Of a DNA stretch of 64,000 nt, positions 1 to 10,906 are shown piece after piece. Every line of letters starts with the position of its first letter. Within the stretch, counting starts at the first letter, position 1. Made by a program: the position numbers and the translations under genes. This DNA comes from Spisula solida (taxonomy: Eukaryota; Mollusca; Bivalvia; Venerida; Mactridae): NCBI GenBank assembly GCA_947247005.1, contig OX365944.1, positions 1,810,501 through 1,874,500 of the forward strand, written 5' to 3'. Below the pieces are notes generated by a model, which did not search any database, was not told where the DNA came from, and worked only from the letters and a program-made list of their open reading frames with translations.

Positions 1-10
1 TTGATGGAGG

Positions 11-283
11 ATGATGAAATCAGGAGGTGGTCACATGACTGACAAGATGACCTTGAAGCAGTACCAGCGACCTTTACAGGAAGAGATGACCTTGAAGCAT
101 TACCAGCGACCTTCACAGGAAGAGATGACCTTGAAGCACTACCAACGACCTTCACAGGAAGAGATAAATGCTGCTGTATTCGAAGTCTTCGAAATTAATA
201 TTGATGACTTCAACATTGATCAGCCTAAAACGTTTGTACTCTACCATAATAAACTGCAAATAACTAATCACATGACTTGCTAA
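11..283 (+). repeat. 39-bp tandem repeat, possibly coding
   Basis: About three copies of a 39-bp unit lie at 47-165. In one frame they read as a 13-residue repeat (MTLKHYQRPSQEE with small changes), followed by about 38 non-repeated residues and a stop at 281-283. The unit length is a multiple of three and the differences between copies preserve the frame, which would fit a repeat inside an exon. I see no convincing splice sites and recognise no domain. The left edge of the window cuts off any upstream context, and a plain intronic minisatellite is equally likely. Confidence 0.3.
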
Positions 284-431
284 ATGTCGCATCTAAATCT
301 CATTACCAGCGATACTTGTTGTCTATTCTACACCTATCAGCAAATTGGTAGCATTAAGTTGTTGTTGTTTATATCCTTTCTGGTGTCACACTTCTTTTAA
401 GTTGTAGACATTTGAGGAAATAATGTGAATT

Positions 432-1325
432 GGTCTACTGTAGTGTCATGTTACAGTTGACATTACACTAGATGTAACATTACAGTTGACACCGTAGTGG
501 CATGTTACAGTTGACAAAATAGTGGCATGTTACAGTTGACAATATGCTAGATGTCATGTTCCTGTTGACATTGGTCTACTGTAGTGTCATGTTACAGTTA
601 ACATTACGCTAGTGTTACAATTGCCATTATGCTAGATGTCATGTTACAGTTGACATTATGCTAAATGTCATGTTACAGTTGATATTATGCTTGTGTCATG
701 TTACAGTTGACATTATGCTAAATGTCATGTTACAGTTGACATCATGCTTGTGTCATGTTTCAGTTGACATTATGCTAGATGTCATGTTACAGTTGACATT
801 AAGCTAAATGTCATGTTACAATTGCCATTATGCTTGTGTCATGTTACAGTTGACATTATGCTAAATGTCATGTTACAATTGCCATTATGCTAGATGTCAT
901 GTTTCAGTTGACATGATGCTAGATGTCATGTTACAATTGCCATTATGCTAGATGTCATGTTACAATTGCCATTATGCTAGATGTCATGTTACAGTTGACA
1001 TTATGCTTGTGTCATGTTACAGTTGACATTATGCTTGTGTCATGTTACAGTTGACATTATGCTAAATGTCATGTTACAGTTGACATGCTATATGTCATGT
1101 TTCAGTTGACATTATGCTAGATGTCATGTTACAGTTGACATTATGCTAGATGTCATGTTACAGTTGACATTATGCTTGTGTCATGTTACATTTGATATTA
1201 TGCTAGATGTCATGTTACAGTTGACATTATGCTTGTGTCATGTTATGGTTGACATTATGCTTGGGTCATGTTACAGTTGACATTATGCTCGTGTCATGTT
1301 ACAGTTGACATTATGCTAGTTGTCA
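432..1325. repeat. 29-bp minisatellite
   Basis: About 30 head-to-tail copies of a unit containing ATGTCATGTTACAGTTGACA and then TTATGCTAG. A shorter 27-bp version ends in TTATGCTTG. Copies differ by scattered substitutions and the two lengths are interspersed, as expected after repeated unequal exchange. There is no coding frame and no spacers. Confidence 0.95.
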
Positions 1326-1362
1326 TTCAATTACCTTTAAATACATTTTCATTGGAGATTAT

Positions 1363-1494
1363 AAATGCTTGGTCAAATGAATGCCATTGAAAGCCATGGA
1401 CAAACAGTAAGGTGGACAGATCTATGCTAAATGCTTGGTCCAATGAATGCCCTTGAAAGCCATGGACAAACAATAAGGTGGACAGATCTATGCT
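1363..1494. repeat. 66-bp tandem duplication
   Basis: Two adjacent copies, starting at 1363 and 1429, share nearly all bases, including CCATGGACAAACA and GGTGGACAGATCTATGCT. The minus-strand open frame across them is a by-product. Confidence 0.9.
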
Positions 1495-2149
1495 CTGGTA
1501 TAATGGCAATTAATAGAAAGTGGCGAGATCTACATCAATTAATTTCAGAATCATTTCGCCTTTAAATGATGGTAAATGTTATTTTGTCTATGTCCTTGGC
1601 CGCACATTCCTTGTATATATTGGAATGTCTGTAAGCACTATAATGTTGGTTTCAGTGAAGCTTTGTTTATACAGATAGATATCCAAACAATAACCTCAAA
1701 TTCTCACTCAACTAATTGCTCAGGGACATCATCTGGCAGTGTTTTAATAATGACTGCTTGTCTTTGATAAAACAATCAATGGACCCAAAGGGATTTCAAT
1801 GAAGTTTACAATTCACATAAACAAAACTCGGTCAACAGCAGCGAGCAAGAACCTATATCTGTCACAAATAATGCTGCTGTTGATTAGTAATAATGTAGCA
1901 GCTAAATAGATCTCTATGGGGAACATTGTCAAGATATTTAATGTATCTCACTTGAACACAAGAAGCTCAAGGTAGGCTTTATAAGGAACATTGACTGTCT
2001 GTAGACTATTTGTATGTGTTGTCCAAAATTAAAGTTTGTTAGAGGTAACAACTTTGACCATGTCTTTAAGAAATTTTGCAGCTTATGTCCCACTGGGAAC
2101 AAAGAGGAATAAGAATCTAATTGCCAGTATGTGTTGGTGCACCTTTATA
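1495..2149. other. unannotated stretch
   Basis: AT-rich single-copy-looking DNA. I see no supported exon, RNA gene or repeat. The short open frame at 1576-1767 has no splice signals or protein-like composition. Confidence 0.5.
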
Positions 2150-2460
2150 ATTTTATTCAGATTCGTCCAGTTATGGCTTTGAAATACTGAAATTTTGCTT
2201 TTGTTGTCCGTAACTTGAAAAGTAATTGTGCTACAGTTATCAAACTTCATAGGAATATTGGTCTGTTTGTGTAGTTGCCCACCTACATATTTTGATTCAG
2301 ATCTGACCTGTATTAGCTGAGTAGTGGCCCTTTGAGTGATGACATTTTGCTTTTGTTGTCAAACTTTTTAGAAATATTAGTCAGCATGTTTAGTTGAGTC
2401 CTTGGCGGGTCAAATGGCTAGTGGGGGCATCCATGTTCTTATAGACACATTTCTATTTAT
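2150..2460 (+). repeat. dispersed repeat, copy also at 55.9 kb
   Basis: The segment contains TCAAACTTCATAGGAAT, TTATTCAGAT and GTCAGCATGT motifs in the same order as 55855-56075. It ends with a GGGGGCATCC and ATAGACACATTTCTA-like tail that I associate with short bivalve interspersed elements. No coding capacity. Confidence 0.6.
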
Positions 2461-2520
2461 GAACTTTGCACTATAAAAATGATAAACTAACCATTCATCA
2501 ATGAGATTGCTTTGGCTCAA

Positions 2521-2606
2521 GTACTGTAAACCAATTTACTTTCGCAAATACTAACTTTCGCGTTTAGCTAATTGTCAGCATATTCGCACCTACAAATTTT
2601 CTCGTT
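2521..2606. mobile_element. partial MITE end
   Basis: Starts TACTGTAAACCAATTTACTT and continues with TTTCGC motifs spaced as in the left half of the MITE at 5292-5503. No matching right end was found, so this is a truncated copy ending where the next repeat begins. Confidence 0.4.
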
Positions 2607-3291
2607 TTTAGCTCATCTGATTTTTGAAAAAAAGATGAGTTTTTGTCATCACTTGATCGGCGTCGGCGTTGCATGGTTAAGTTTTGTGTTTAAGTAAATT
2701 TTTTTCATAAACTATCAAAGTTATTGCTTTGAAACTTTCAACACTTGTTCACCATTAATACCTGACCATGTCAAGCAAGAACCATGACTCTGATATGCAT
2801 TTTGCTTGAGTTATTGCCCCTTTTTGGACTCAGAAAATTCCTTGGTTAAGTTTTGTGTTTAGGTCCACTTTTCTCATACACTATGTGGGCTATTGCTTTG
2901 AAACTTTCAACACTTGTTCACCATCGATACCTGACCATGTCAAGCAAGAACCAAATATCTGATCTGCATTTTGCTTGAGTTATTGCCCCTTTTTGGACTC
3001 AGAAAATTCCTTGGTTAAGTTTTGTGTTTAGGTCCACTTTTCTCATACACTATGTGGGCTATTGCTTTGAAACTTTCAACACTTGTTCACCATCAATACC
3101 TGACCATGTCAAGCATGAACCATAACTCAGATTTGCATTTTGCAGGAGTTTTTGCCCCTTTTTTCAACATCAATACCTCAGTTTTTAAGCAAGACTCATA
3201 ACACTGCCCTACTTTATGCAAGGTTAATGGGTCTTTATTACAGTGACAATGATCAGATGAGCGTCTGTACCCGCAAGGCGGTGCTCTTGTT
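2607..3291 (+). mobile_element. short element with 170-bp tandem core
   Basis: The 5' end is an imperfect hairpin (GCTCATCTGA paired with AGATGAG). The core has three copies of a 170-bp unit, marked by ACCTGACCATGTCAAGCA at about 2760, 2930 and 3100. The 3' end carries CAGATGAGCG, inverted relative to the start, then a GC-rich tail. The layout (hairpin, tandem core of about 150 bp, inverted end) resembles the pearl-like non-autonomous elements described in bivalves. That assignment is inference. No transposase is encoded. Confidence 0.6.
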
Positions 3292-4532
3292 AAGTTTCCC
3301 TGCAACATCCTTATTAATGTTATCAGCACTCTATAACTCTACAGAAATGTTACACATATTGTGTGCTAAGAGGACAACATGATGTTATCACATCCGGAGT
3401 CCATGTGTCGTAATTAATCTCCTATTTGTCTGGGGGTAATTATCTGTCTGTTTTGTAGAATGACGGTTTGTCCTGAAAGCCATTTTGATTAAATTGTACT
3501 TTTAGCTGAAAATTGATGATTTCGCCACTTGCAACATTTTATTGCCACTTGAATGGGAAATTTGTCGATTACCAGTCAGATGGTGAACGATAGCATAGGC
3601 CCTGTCTGTGATTAGTTGGACAAATTGACAATTTTTTTGGTTGGTACTAAATTGGATCTTTCGTTGCTATAAATGTGGTTGAAATTTTCTAGTTAAATTT
3701 CATATTTAAGTTATTTTATTATACCTCCCCCCTGTATGAGTTCTAACATATTCATACTGGATTTAGTTTTTGAGGATTTCCTTGACACTTTCACAGATGA
3801 ACAACCTTGGCATGTTGATGTACATATTAAAAGGAAGGTGCTTTGATGATTTATGTCAAATTATGGCCCTTTGTAAGCTGGGGGGAGGGGGATACTAGTC
3901 TTCAGAATGGTTGGAGCTTTGACCACAGTCATGTACTGCTGATAATAAACTGATTTAACTAAACTTTGAACAAGCTGTATTTAGAAAACGCGGGCTGACT
4001 AGCCAGTCCATATAATGCCATTGGGCCCGAAGTGATGTGAACTATTTCTTATATTATACCGAACATTCAATTTCAATATTATAGGCCTACTTTTGTAACT
4101 AGGTCTAGATTCTAATAAGAAAACCTTACATACATTTGGGTTTAAGTTGTTTATGTGCTAAAGAACTACTTATTATTATAGGAGGTCTATCATCTATTTT
4201 TATAGGTCTGCATACCCACCGAAATAACCCAGAAATGTGAAAAACCGTGTTGCTATAATAAATCTATAGACAACTTAAGTTGTTTCAAGTATAAATCTCC
4301 ATCCCTGGTATTTCGACTTTTTGTTCATTTTTATGCAAACTAATGCGTCTTTAGAGTTCATACTGAACTTTGTATCAATACCGCACATAAATTGATCCAT
4401 GCGATTACTGTTGGCAGGACATTAATCTAATTTAAACAAAAACCGTTACGAAAAGAAAAGTACGCGCAACGTCACGCTCTATGGTAGCGTCACAGTTTCC
4501 ATGACGTCATGCAATAAACAAGACATTAATTT
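3292..4532. other. unannotated stretch
   Basis: Mostly unique AT-rich DNA. A CRE-like TGACGTCA lies at about 4503, just before the hairpin at 4533. No exon or RNA gene supported. Confidence 0.5.
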
Positions 4533-4591
4533 CAGCAGCCGGTCAATATTATTTTGCCGGTCCATATTTTAATAATATTGACCGGCTGCTG
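4533..4591. repeat. perfect 20-bp hairpin
   Basis: CAGCAGCCGGTCAATATTAT at 4533-4552 is exactly repeated in reverse complement at 4572-4591, with a 19-nt loop that contains a further CCGGTC. It could be a small foldback element remnant or a transcribed hairpin. No flanking duplication was recognised. Confidence 0.85.
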
Positions 4592-4707
4592 TATTTGGAA
4601 CATGTAAATCAATCAGTCTATCGCTGGATATATTGACTGATTGGAATAACAAAGAAACAGTTGAATGAAATTAGGGTGAGGTATAATATTTCACAATATC
4701 ACCTCGT

Positions 4708-4869
4708 ATAAACCAAATCACTGTGCGACTTATTGGGATACTATACAATTCAACTTGTATGACTTATTGTGATTGAAACATATGATTTCCTATCATTGTA
4801 CGACTTATTGCAAGACTATACAATTCAATGTGTACTCCTTATTGCGATAGGTGGAAGTCGACTCGTTTA
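4708..4869 (+). repeat. 160-bp dispersed repeat, copy 1
   Basis: Begins TATAAACCAAATCACTGT and ends GACTCGTTTA. Internally it is a diverged duplication of CACTGT-CGACTTATTG-ACTATACAATTCAA. Related copies are at 8578-8740 (inverted) and 60348-60529 (same strand). No A/B box and no clear TIR. Confidence 0.8.
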
Positions 4870-4914
4870 TACACTGTCAATACAAATCATATATTATGTA
4901 TCATAATTACTTGT

Positions 4915-5215
4915 TATGCCCCCGTATCGATAGATCGGGAGGCATATAGTGATTCACCTGTCCGTCCGTCCGTTCGTCCGTTCGTCCGTCCGTCCGTTCG
5001 TCCGTCCGTCCTGGTTAACCCAAATTGACCGTTTCTTCTAGCATTAATATGGCTTGCTACAAAGCTTTCATACTTGCATGGATGTTGTATATGAACACTC
5101 TCCACACACCTGTATCACCTAACCCCATTTTGACCTTCACCTTGACCTAATTTTGGACTTATTTATAGACAAGGCTTCCACAGGGGGCATAAGCGTTTAT
5201 TGAACGCAGTCTTGT
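4915..5215 (+). mobile_element. (CCGT)n hairpin element, copy 1
   Basis: A 300-bp element. The 5' end TATGCCCCC reappears as GGGGGCATA near the 3' end (about 5183-5191). The first 35 bases also fold as a hairpin with GGGAGGCATA. A run of CCGT/TCGT units follows, then a conserved body and the tail AAGCGTTTATTGAACGCAGT. Two more near-identical copies are at 51340 and 57772. Non-coding. The architecture fits pearl-type or other non-autonomous bivalve elements (inference). Confidence 0.85.
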
Positions 5216-5291
5216 GTTTAACAACTGTCCCCGACCTCCCATTTATGATCAGATATTGATCATTAGGAGTAAACCAGTAGATGTTGATGAT

Positions 5292-5503
5292 TTACTGTAA
5301 AATCATATTTTCGTGGGTATTAAATTTCGTGGATTTTGATAAAAATGCATTTTTGTTGGGTCGTAAATTCATGGATTACAAAACATAAAAGGGTGAAACC
5401 ATGTTATTATATGTATTTGGGAGTCTGATAGGTTGTGGGCATATTAGATTTTGTGGTGGAGTTTTAACTTCAACTTCCCCGAAAAATAATGATTTTACAG
5501 TAA
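5292..5503. mobile_element. 212-bp MITE, TA-flanked
   Basis: TACTGTAAAATCAT at the left end pairs with ATGATTTTACAGTA at the right end, and the TIR similarity continues weakly inwards. TA at both edges fits a Tc1/mariner-type target duplication. No transposase. The interior is AT-rich with repeated TTTCGTGG motifs. Confidence 0.7.
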
Positions 5504-6810
5504 CAATGCTTAGCTGAGTGTACAATAATGTTCTATGTTTTATCTTCCATGTTCTGACGTAAATGCTATAATGTTAGCTATAATGTTTGCTATAATGTTA
5601 GTACTGTAAGCCTCATCGCTATGCTGATTTAATGGCAAGTCTCGTTATAAACTCAGATGCTAATTTAAAACTAATTTCCTTCCTGCCATAAACGGTTGTC
5701 ATTTTCTATATATATATTTGGAGGTCATTGGATGTCTGAGTAAAATGTATATCCATGCAGAATAATTCCTACTTCTACAATAGTACAAATATTGGTATAA
5801 AGAATCCTATATCATGCAGTAGTACGTTTGAGCTCACCTAAGCATAGTGTTCAATATACTAGTAAGCTTTAAAGATTGTTGAGTCTGCCTTGACACGGTA
5901 TGAAAACCGATGTAACGCTCTGACGGAACTCAAATGTCATTTTTCTTGAGTCATGTCATCTTAGTCAATCCCCCCCTCTGATAAGGGAATCAATTCTGAA
6001 ATTTGACCAGCGGGGAAACAGACCTGTCAATTGTTTGCTGGGGGGGGGGAGGCGGGCTAGGGGAACTGGTCAATGACAAACATGTGATGTTTATAATTTG
6101 CCAGTCTGTGGAACTTAGGTTTATGCTTGTAGCTCTGTGTGGATGCTGTGCTTGTTCCATATTGTCTAGTAAAGAAAATGTTCAATAATTTTGTCTTTAT
6201 ATGGTAATATAGAGCTGGATGACATTTGATTGTAGTAGGCAGCGTATAGTAACTGTGTGGAAGCAGTAATCAGGCTTCTGTACGTCCTTTTATGGTCGTG
6301 TTTATCAAGATGTCAATACCTATTATGTTTGCCTTGATGCAGATTACACTTCCCCAATCAGTGCACGATGTCTTGTCAGTGCAGGATGTCATTAGAAGTT
6401 AAAGTATTCTAACTAGCCCACACTGTCTAACATAAGGTCTCCTTATGACATAATGTATATTATTACCATAATGAATCATTAAATAAACCGTACAAAAATG
6501 GCTGAAATTAGTTGTTGCCAACATTCACTGTTTGTATATCACAGACAAATACAAATAATAATTATAGTATGTTTTCTGTTTGCTTTTTTTTTGTACAAGT
6601 ACTTTCATATATAATATGCAATGTTGTAAGGTTTGTGGGGATGATTCTCTGACCCCCATTAAACCATTAGACGGGAATAATAAATGGTAAAGAATATGGT
6701 AGAGAAGTTGCTAGTTCTTTTTGGAGGGGTAAGTTAGTACTTTAAGATAGTCAGTCCAGGAAAACTAGTTAGGCCATTGTATAGAACTTAAATTTTTGAA
6801 AAACAGCATT
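5504..6810. other. unannotated stretch
   Basis: Holds a short direct repeat of GCTATAATGTT around 5567-5605 and a G-rich run at about 6040-6060. No exon, RNA gene or mobile element is supported. The open frame at 6003-6188 is driven by the poly-G tract. Confidence 0.5.
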
Positions 6811-7354
6811 GAAGGGACTGCCTCACATATTGGTGTATTGCAAAAAAAAAAAAATTGTCAAATATTCGAGTAATTTTGGTATAGTTGCCTGTATATCCCA
6901 TAAACAACCACACTGACATCAAAAATAACTTGAGAAACTTCGGCATTTAGTAGTTATTCAGTATTTTTACATCAAAAATTCTATAGGGTATTAATACCCT
7001 ATAGATTAACACTACTATTGCATAAATTGCCTGAAATTTGGTCGCATTTGATGAAAACGAATCGAAAAATGAGCCAAATACCTCACTGATGTTTACGCTG
7101 TATAGTTTGTTGATGTTACAGTTTGATCACGTGTGAATTACATTATTCACAAAGCATGTTGGAAAGAAACTTAGCGTTTTTGTTTCAAGAAAAAAATACG
7201 CAGTGGGCGATATCGAGAGTGGTTAAAATTGCTTATTTGCACCAAATCTTTCATAAAGCAACCGTCAGTGCCTTTCTACTGCATCAATACTTGGTTAAGT
7301 TGGAAAATCACGATATACAAAAATTGTAGCCCAATCTGTGAGGCAGCACCTTTA
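6811..7354. mobile_element. non-autonomous DNA element with CTGCCTCAC ends
   Basis: The left end (AAGGGACTGCCTCACATATT at 6812) and the right end (reverse complement AAAGGTGCTGCCTCACAGAT) form an inverted repeat of about 25-30 bp enclosing about 540 bp. Interior open frames (for example 7123-7329) match nothing I recognise. The element lies just upstream of the exon at 7422, so it is probably intronic. Confidence 0.6.
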
Positions 7355-7421
7355 AAGCCGATTAAAGGAATAAAACAAACCAATGTATATCAGCTGTGAA
7401 AATGTTATATTTTATCTTCAG

Positions 7422-7622
7422 TGAAGGGATTAAGGAACCTGAGTTGTATTGCTTTGAAGACTTTGCATCCAAGAAGACAAATAGATCTGGCGGCCGTACA
7501 TCCAGCAGTCAGCAATCCAGTCAGCCATTCAGTCAGTTTGTCAGAAGCGTTCCAAATCATCCAGTACCTAGTCGGTTGTCTAGTCATAGTGAGGATGTTC
7601 TTGTCAAGTGCAGAATAGAAAA
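7422..7622 (+). CDS. candidate internal exon, Ser/Gln-rich protein
   Basis: A 201-bp open segment preceded by a pyrimidine-rich acceptor (TTTTATCTTCAG) and followed by a consensus donor (GTAAGT at 7623). It begins with one base and ends with two bases of split codons (phase 2 on both sides), so it can be skipped without a frame change. The 67 residues start with an acidic stretch (EGIKEPELYCFEDF) and continue into a Ser/Gln/Arg-rich region that looks disordered. No catalytic motif or domain is recognised. The phase matches candidate exons at 33369 and 63030. The coding evidence is splice borders plus composition; homology could not be checked. Confidence 0.55.
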
Positions 7623-8157
7623 GTAAGTTTTGTATATTATAAAATAATCTATGATTAGATGTTTTCAAGACTATTGTTCTAATGCAGTATTATAATTAAC
7701 TCAATCAGTGTGTGGCATTGACATTGGCCTGACGGGTAACACCATGATAAATTACATGGAGCTGATGCTCCAATTAGAACAGCTTATGGGCCATGATGTT
7801 TTTGGAATATAACAGTAAATTTGTCTAACCTGTTGTGTTAATGGAAGCTGTGAGGCTTTGGTGGTCAGTAAGATTCCCTGCGGTCCTATTGTCATGAATG
7901 TCTTAGTGTTAGTGTCACACTGTCCAAGGATTTAGTATGTATACATGTACTTACAGAGCTAAAATCATTTGAGGTTTTACTTGAGATTGTTCTTGTGAAT
8001 GTATGAAGAGATTTCCATTGTTTGACATTATAATGCTGCTTCAGGAATAGAATCGTGTTGGACTGTAAAACATCCTGAAGGACATTATTTATAAAGGTGC
8101 GGTCTGTGTGTGTGCACGTAATCGTGATGTACATATTTTACAAAGACACAGTCTATT
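7623..8157. other. unannotated, probably intron
   Basis: Follows a good splice donor. Nothing further is recognised. Confidence 0.4.
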
Positions 8158-8268
8158 CACAACATGCAGATCTGCTGTTGTCTTTTAGTCACAACATGCA
8201 GGTCTGCTGTTGTCTTTGAAATGTGACACAGTCTAGTCACAACATGCAGGTCTGCTGTTGTCTTTGAA
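8158..8268. repeat. short direct repeat, three copies
   Basis: CACAACATGCAGGTCTGCTG-TTGTCTTT occurs at about 8158, 8190 and 8237 with unequal spacing (32 and 47 bp). Confidence 0.8.
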
Positions 8269-8577
8269 ATCTCCTCATTACCATTTCTGCATTTTATATT
8301 CCCCCCTGTGACTACTGATACTCATCTTGCAATTTGTTAATGTTGCTAAATGGCCCTAGCAGTTGATCTTGGCCTTAAAACTCAATGAAATCGAAGTCCT
8401 CTTCTGATGGTGTTTAACCTTAAACTCTCCCTTATACTTGCGGAATCAATAAAATGTATCACCTGTGGAGAACCGTAATGTGGTCGGGTAGTTGCTGCTG
8501 AATTTTTTTTGTTCTGAAAGTGATACTCAGAAACACTATTTGTCAAACTAGATTTACAGTATACTAGCCACGGTGAA

Positions 8578-8740
8578 TAAACGAGTCAACTTCTGGTTCA
8601 CAATAAGGAGTACACATTGAATTGTATTGCCTCCCAATAAGTCATACAGTGACTGCAAATCACAGATGTTTTTGATCACAATAAGTCATACAAGTTAAAT
8701 TGTATATTATCCCAATAATTCATACAGTGATTTGGTTTAT
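8578..8740 (-). repeat. 160-bp dispersed repeat, copy 2 (inverted)
   Basis: Reverse complement of the family at 4708 and 60348: starts TAAACGAGTCAACTTC and ends CAGTGATTTGGTTTAT. Confidence 0.8.
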
Positions 8741-9192
8741 ACGTGATGGTAACATATTGTAGAGCGAACTTGATCCACAAGCTCCTTATCTGCTTCACTT
8801 ACAAATATAACAACAAAAAGATGTTAATTACTAACAGATGAGTTACATTAGGTAGATGTAGAACTCACTTAAAGTACAATTATCTATTAACTTGGAAGTT
8901 TTTAGAAAGTCTTGATTATTGCTTTCTTTGTCTATATGAATGATCATTAGTATGACCTTCCGACGTTTATGTTGAATTTTTCGTTCAGACAAATTATTTT
9001 CTAAAGTCACAAAATATTTTGAGAGAAAGTGAGTAAAAGTATCTGAGTAATAGTAAGAACATATAAAGTAAATTTTTCATTGTTAAAAATACCGGGTTGA
9101 GCAAAGGGATCGGTCAATAGAATATAGTGCCAGGACATGACGTTGCCTTTGTTCATATACGAGGAAATTTAATGATTAAATGTAGCATTTAA

Positions 9193-10084
9193 GGAGGTAC
9201 GCGCACCTTTGATCTAACGATCGAATTTTCCTTGAAACATCTTAAAATGACAGAACAGTCTTCTAGAACAACATTGAAATCATAAAAATGATATGTCACC
9301 AGGCTCGTTTTCGACATACATGGCTTTCTAATGACCTACCATTGTATTTTGTTCATTTTATCTATTTCCTGCATTTATGGCACCATTATGTTTTTTTAAG
9401 ATTATTACTATATGAAACCACTTTTAAGCAATGCATGATATTTTGTGTGTACAATGGTCATTCCTATTGACATTAGTCACAATTCCGGCTGCCTGGTGAA
9501 CAAATTCAGTATTTGAACATGATAAATAGTTACCCCACCCACTTGCAAAAAGTGTGATTTTCAAACGATTTCAAATGAACGTCAAAAAATACCTAACGAT
9601 CGAAAATGATTTAGAATTGGCCCTAAGTTAAGTATCAAATAGAACACGAGTTTAGTCAAATAAAAAATAGGGGTCACCAGCCTTTTTTGGGAGCTGTGCA
9701 TAAAAAAGTACTAATTATGAATAAATTTGCATAAAATTAACCTAATTTGCATATTGTAATGAAATAAGTTTTTATTAAAAATATTTCAAAGTGTGGCTAC
9801 CTCTTATAACTAAACCATGCACTACATATTATATATAAGCATATGCATTTGAACAATTGTAGGGACTTATTGTGAACCCATATTATTCACAATTTTGCCG
9901 TTCCCCACCCACTTTTCATACATGCAAAAAAAAAAAGTTAAAAATATATAATTTGTGCAATACTATTATGTTTATTATCATTAATCAACATTCATATGCG
10001 ATCATTGAAACTAAAATTCATGTTTGTTCTTATCTAATACGATTTTGAAATTTCGCGCATGCGCACAAGGCAGCTTGTACCTCC
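9193..10084. mobile_element. TTAA-flanked non-autonomous element
   Basis: GGAGGTAC at 9193 and GTACCTCC at 10077 are inverted termini, each bordered outside by TTAA (9189-9192 and 10085-10088). Near both ends GCGC-rich bases occur. TTAA target duplication suggests a piggyBac-type MITE, but the ends lack the usual CCC/GGG, so the superfamily is uncertain. The interior is AT-rich, with CCCCACCCACTT repeated at about 9532 and 9903. No transposase. Confidence 0.5.
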
Positions 10085-10122
10085 TTAACGAGCGCTAGTC
10101 TGCTTTTTCATTGGTTTAGAAA

Positions 10123-10785
10123 ACAAGAGGGCCCTAGGTCGCTCACCTGTCGTAGAAGTGCATGCAAGTCCTGTGATTTGACCTAGTGACCTCGCACCTG
10201 ATGACCCAATATCGAACTTGACCTAGATTGTGTTGAGATTATCATTGTGACCAAGTTTCATAAAGATTAGACCAAAAGTGTGACCTCTAGTGACTACACA
10301 AGGTTATTCAATGATTTGACCTAGTGACCTAGTTTTTGACCCCGGATGACCCAATATTGAACTTGACCTAGATTTTGTTAAGATGATCATTGTGACCAAG
10401 TTTCATAAAGATTAAGTCAAAATGATGACCTCTAGTGACTACACAAGGTTTTTCTATAATTTGACCTAGTGACCTAGTTTTTGACCTCAGATGAACCAAT
10501 ATCAAACTTGACCTAGAGTTAGTTGAGATGATCATTGCTACCAAGTTTCATAAAGATTAGGCCAAAATTGTAACCTCAAGAGAGGAGACAAGGTTTTTCT
10601 ATGATTTGACCTTGTGACCTAGTTTTTGACCCGGATGACCCAATATCGAACTTGACCTAGATTTTGTTGAGATGATCATTGTGACCAATTTCATAAAGAT
10701 TAGGCCAAAATTGTGCCCTCTAGAGAGGACACACCCAATTATTGACGGACGGACGACGGACAAAGAGTGATCATAAAAGCTCACA
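10123..10785 (+). mobile_element. pearl-like element with 145-bp core and (ACGG)n
   Basis: The 5' end is AAGAGGGCCCTAGGTCGCTC. The core has four diverged copies of a 143-146 bp unit, each marked by GATTTGACCTAGTGACCTAG (about 10175, 10313, 10459, 10601). Then come a short GACGGACGGACGACGGAC run and the tail GTGATCATAAAAGCTCAC. A tandem core of about 150 bp plus an ACGG microsatellite is the layout described for bivalve pearl elements. Family assignment is inference. Non-coding. Confidence 0.65.
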
Positions 10786-10794
10786 CTGTCAGTT

Positions 10795-10906
10795 TAGAAT
10801 GAAGGTTATATTGGTGTAGAATGAAGGTTATATTGGTGTAGAATGAAGGTTATATTGGTGTAGAATGAAGGTTATATTGGTGTAGAATGAAGGTTATATT
10901 CTAAAA
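10795..10906. repeat. 22-bp tandem repeat
   Basis: Five near-perfect copies of TAGAATGAAGGTTATATTGG-TG directly after the previous element. The near-identity suggests recent expansion. Confidence 0.95.

Noticed and set aside
4828..5105. Frames with SIDREAYSDSPVRPSVRP or the reverse RTDGRTDGRT
   Set aside because: Translation of the (CCGT)n element; the same peptide arises at 57682-57962.
7123..7329. 68-codon frame
   Set aside because: Inside a TIR-bounded non-autonomous element; no transposase motif.
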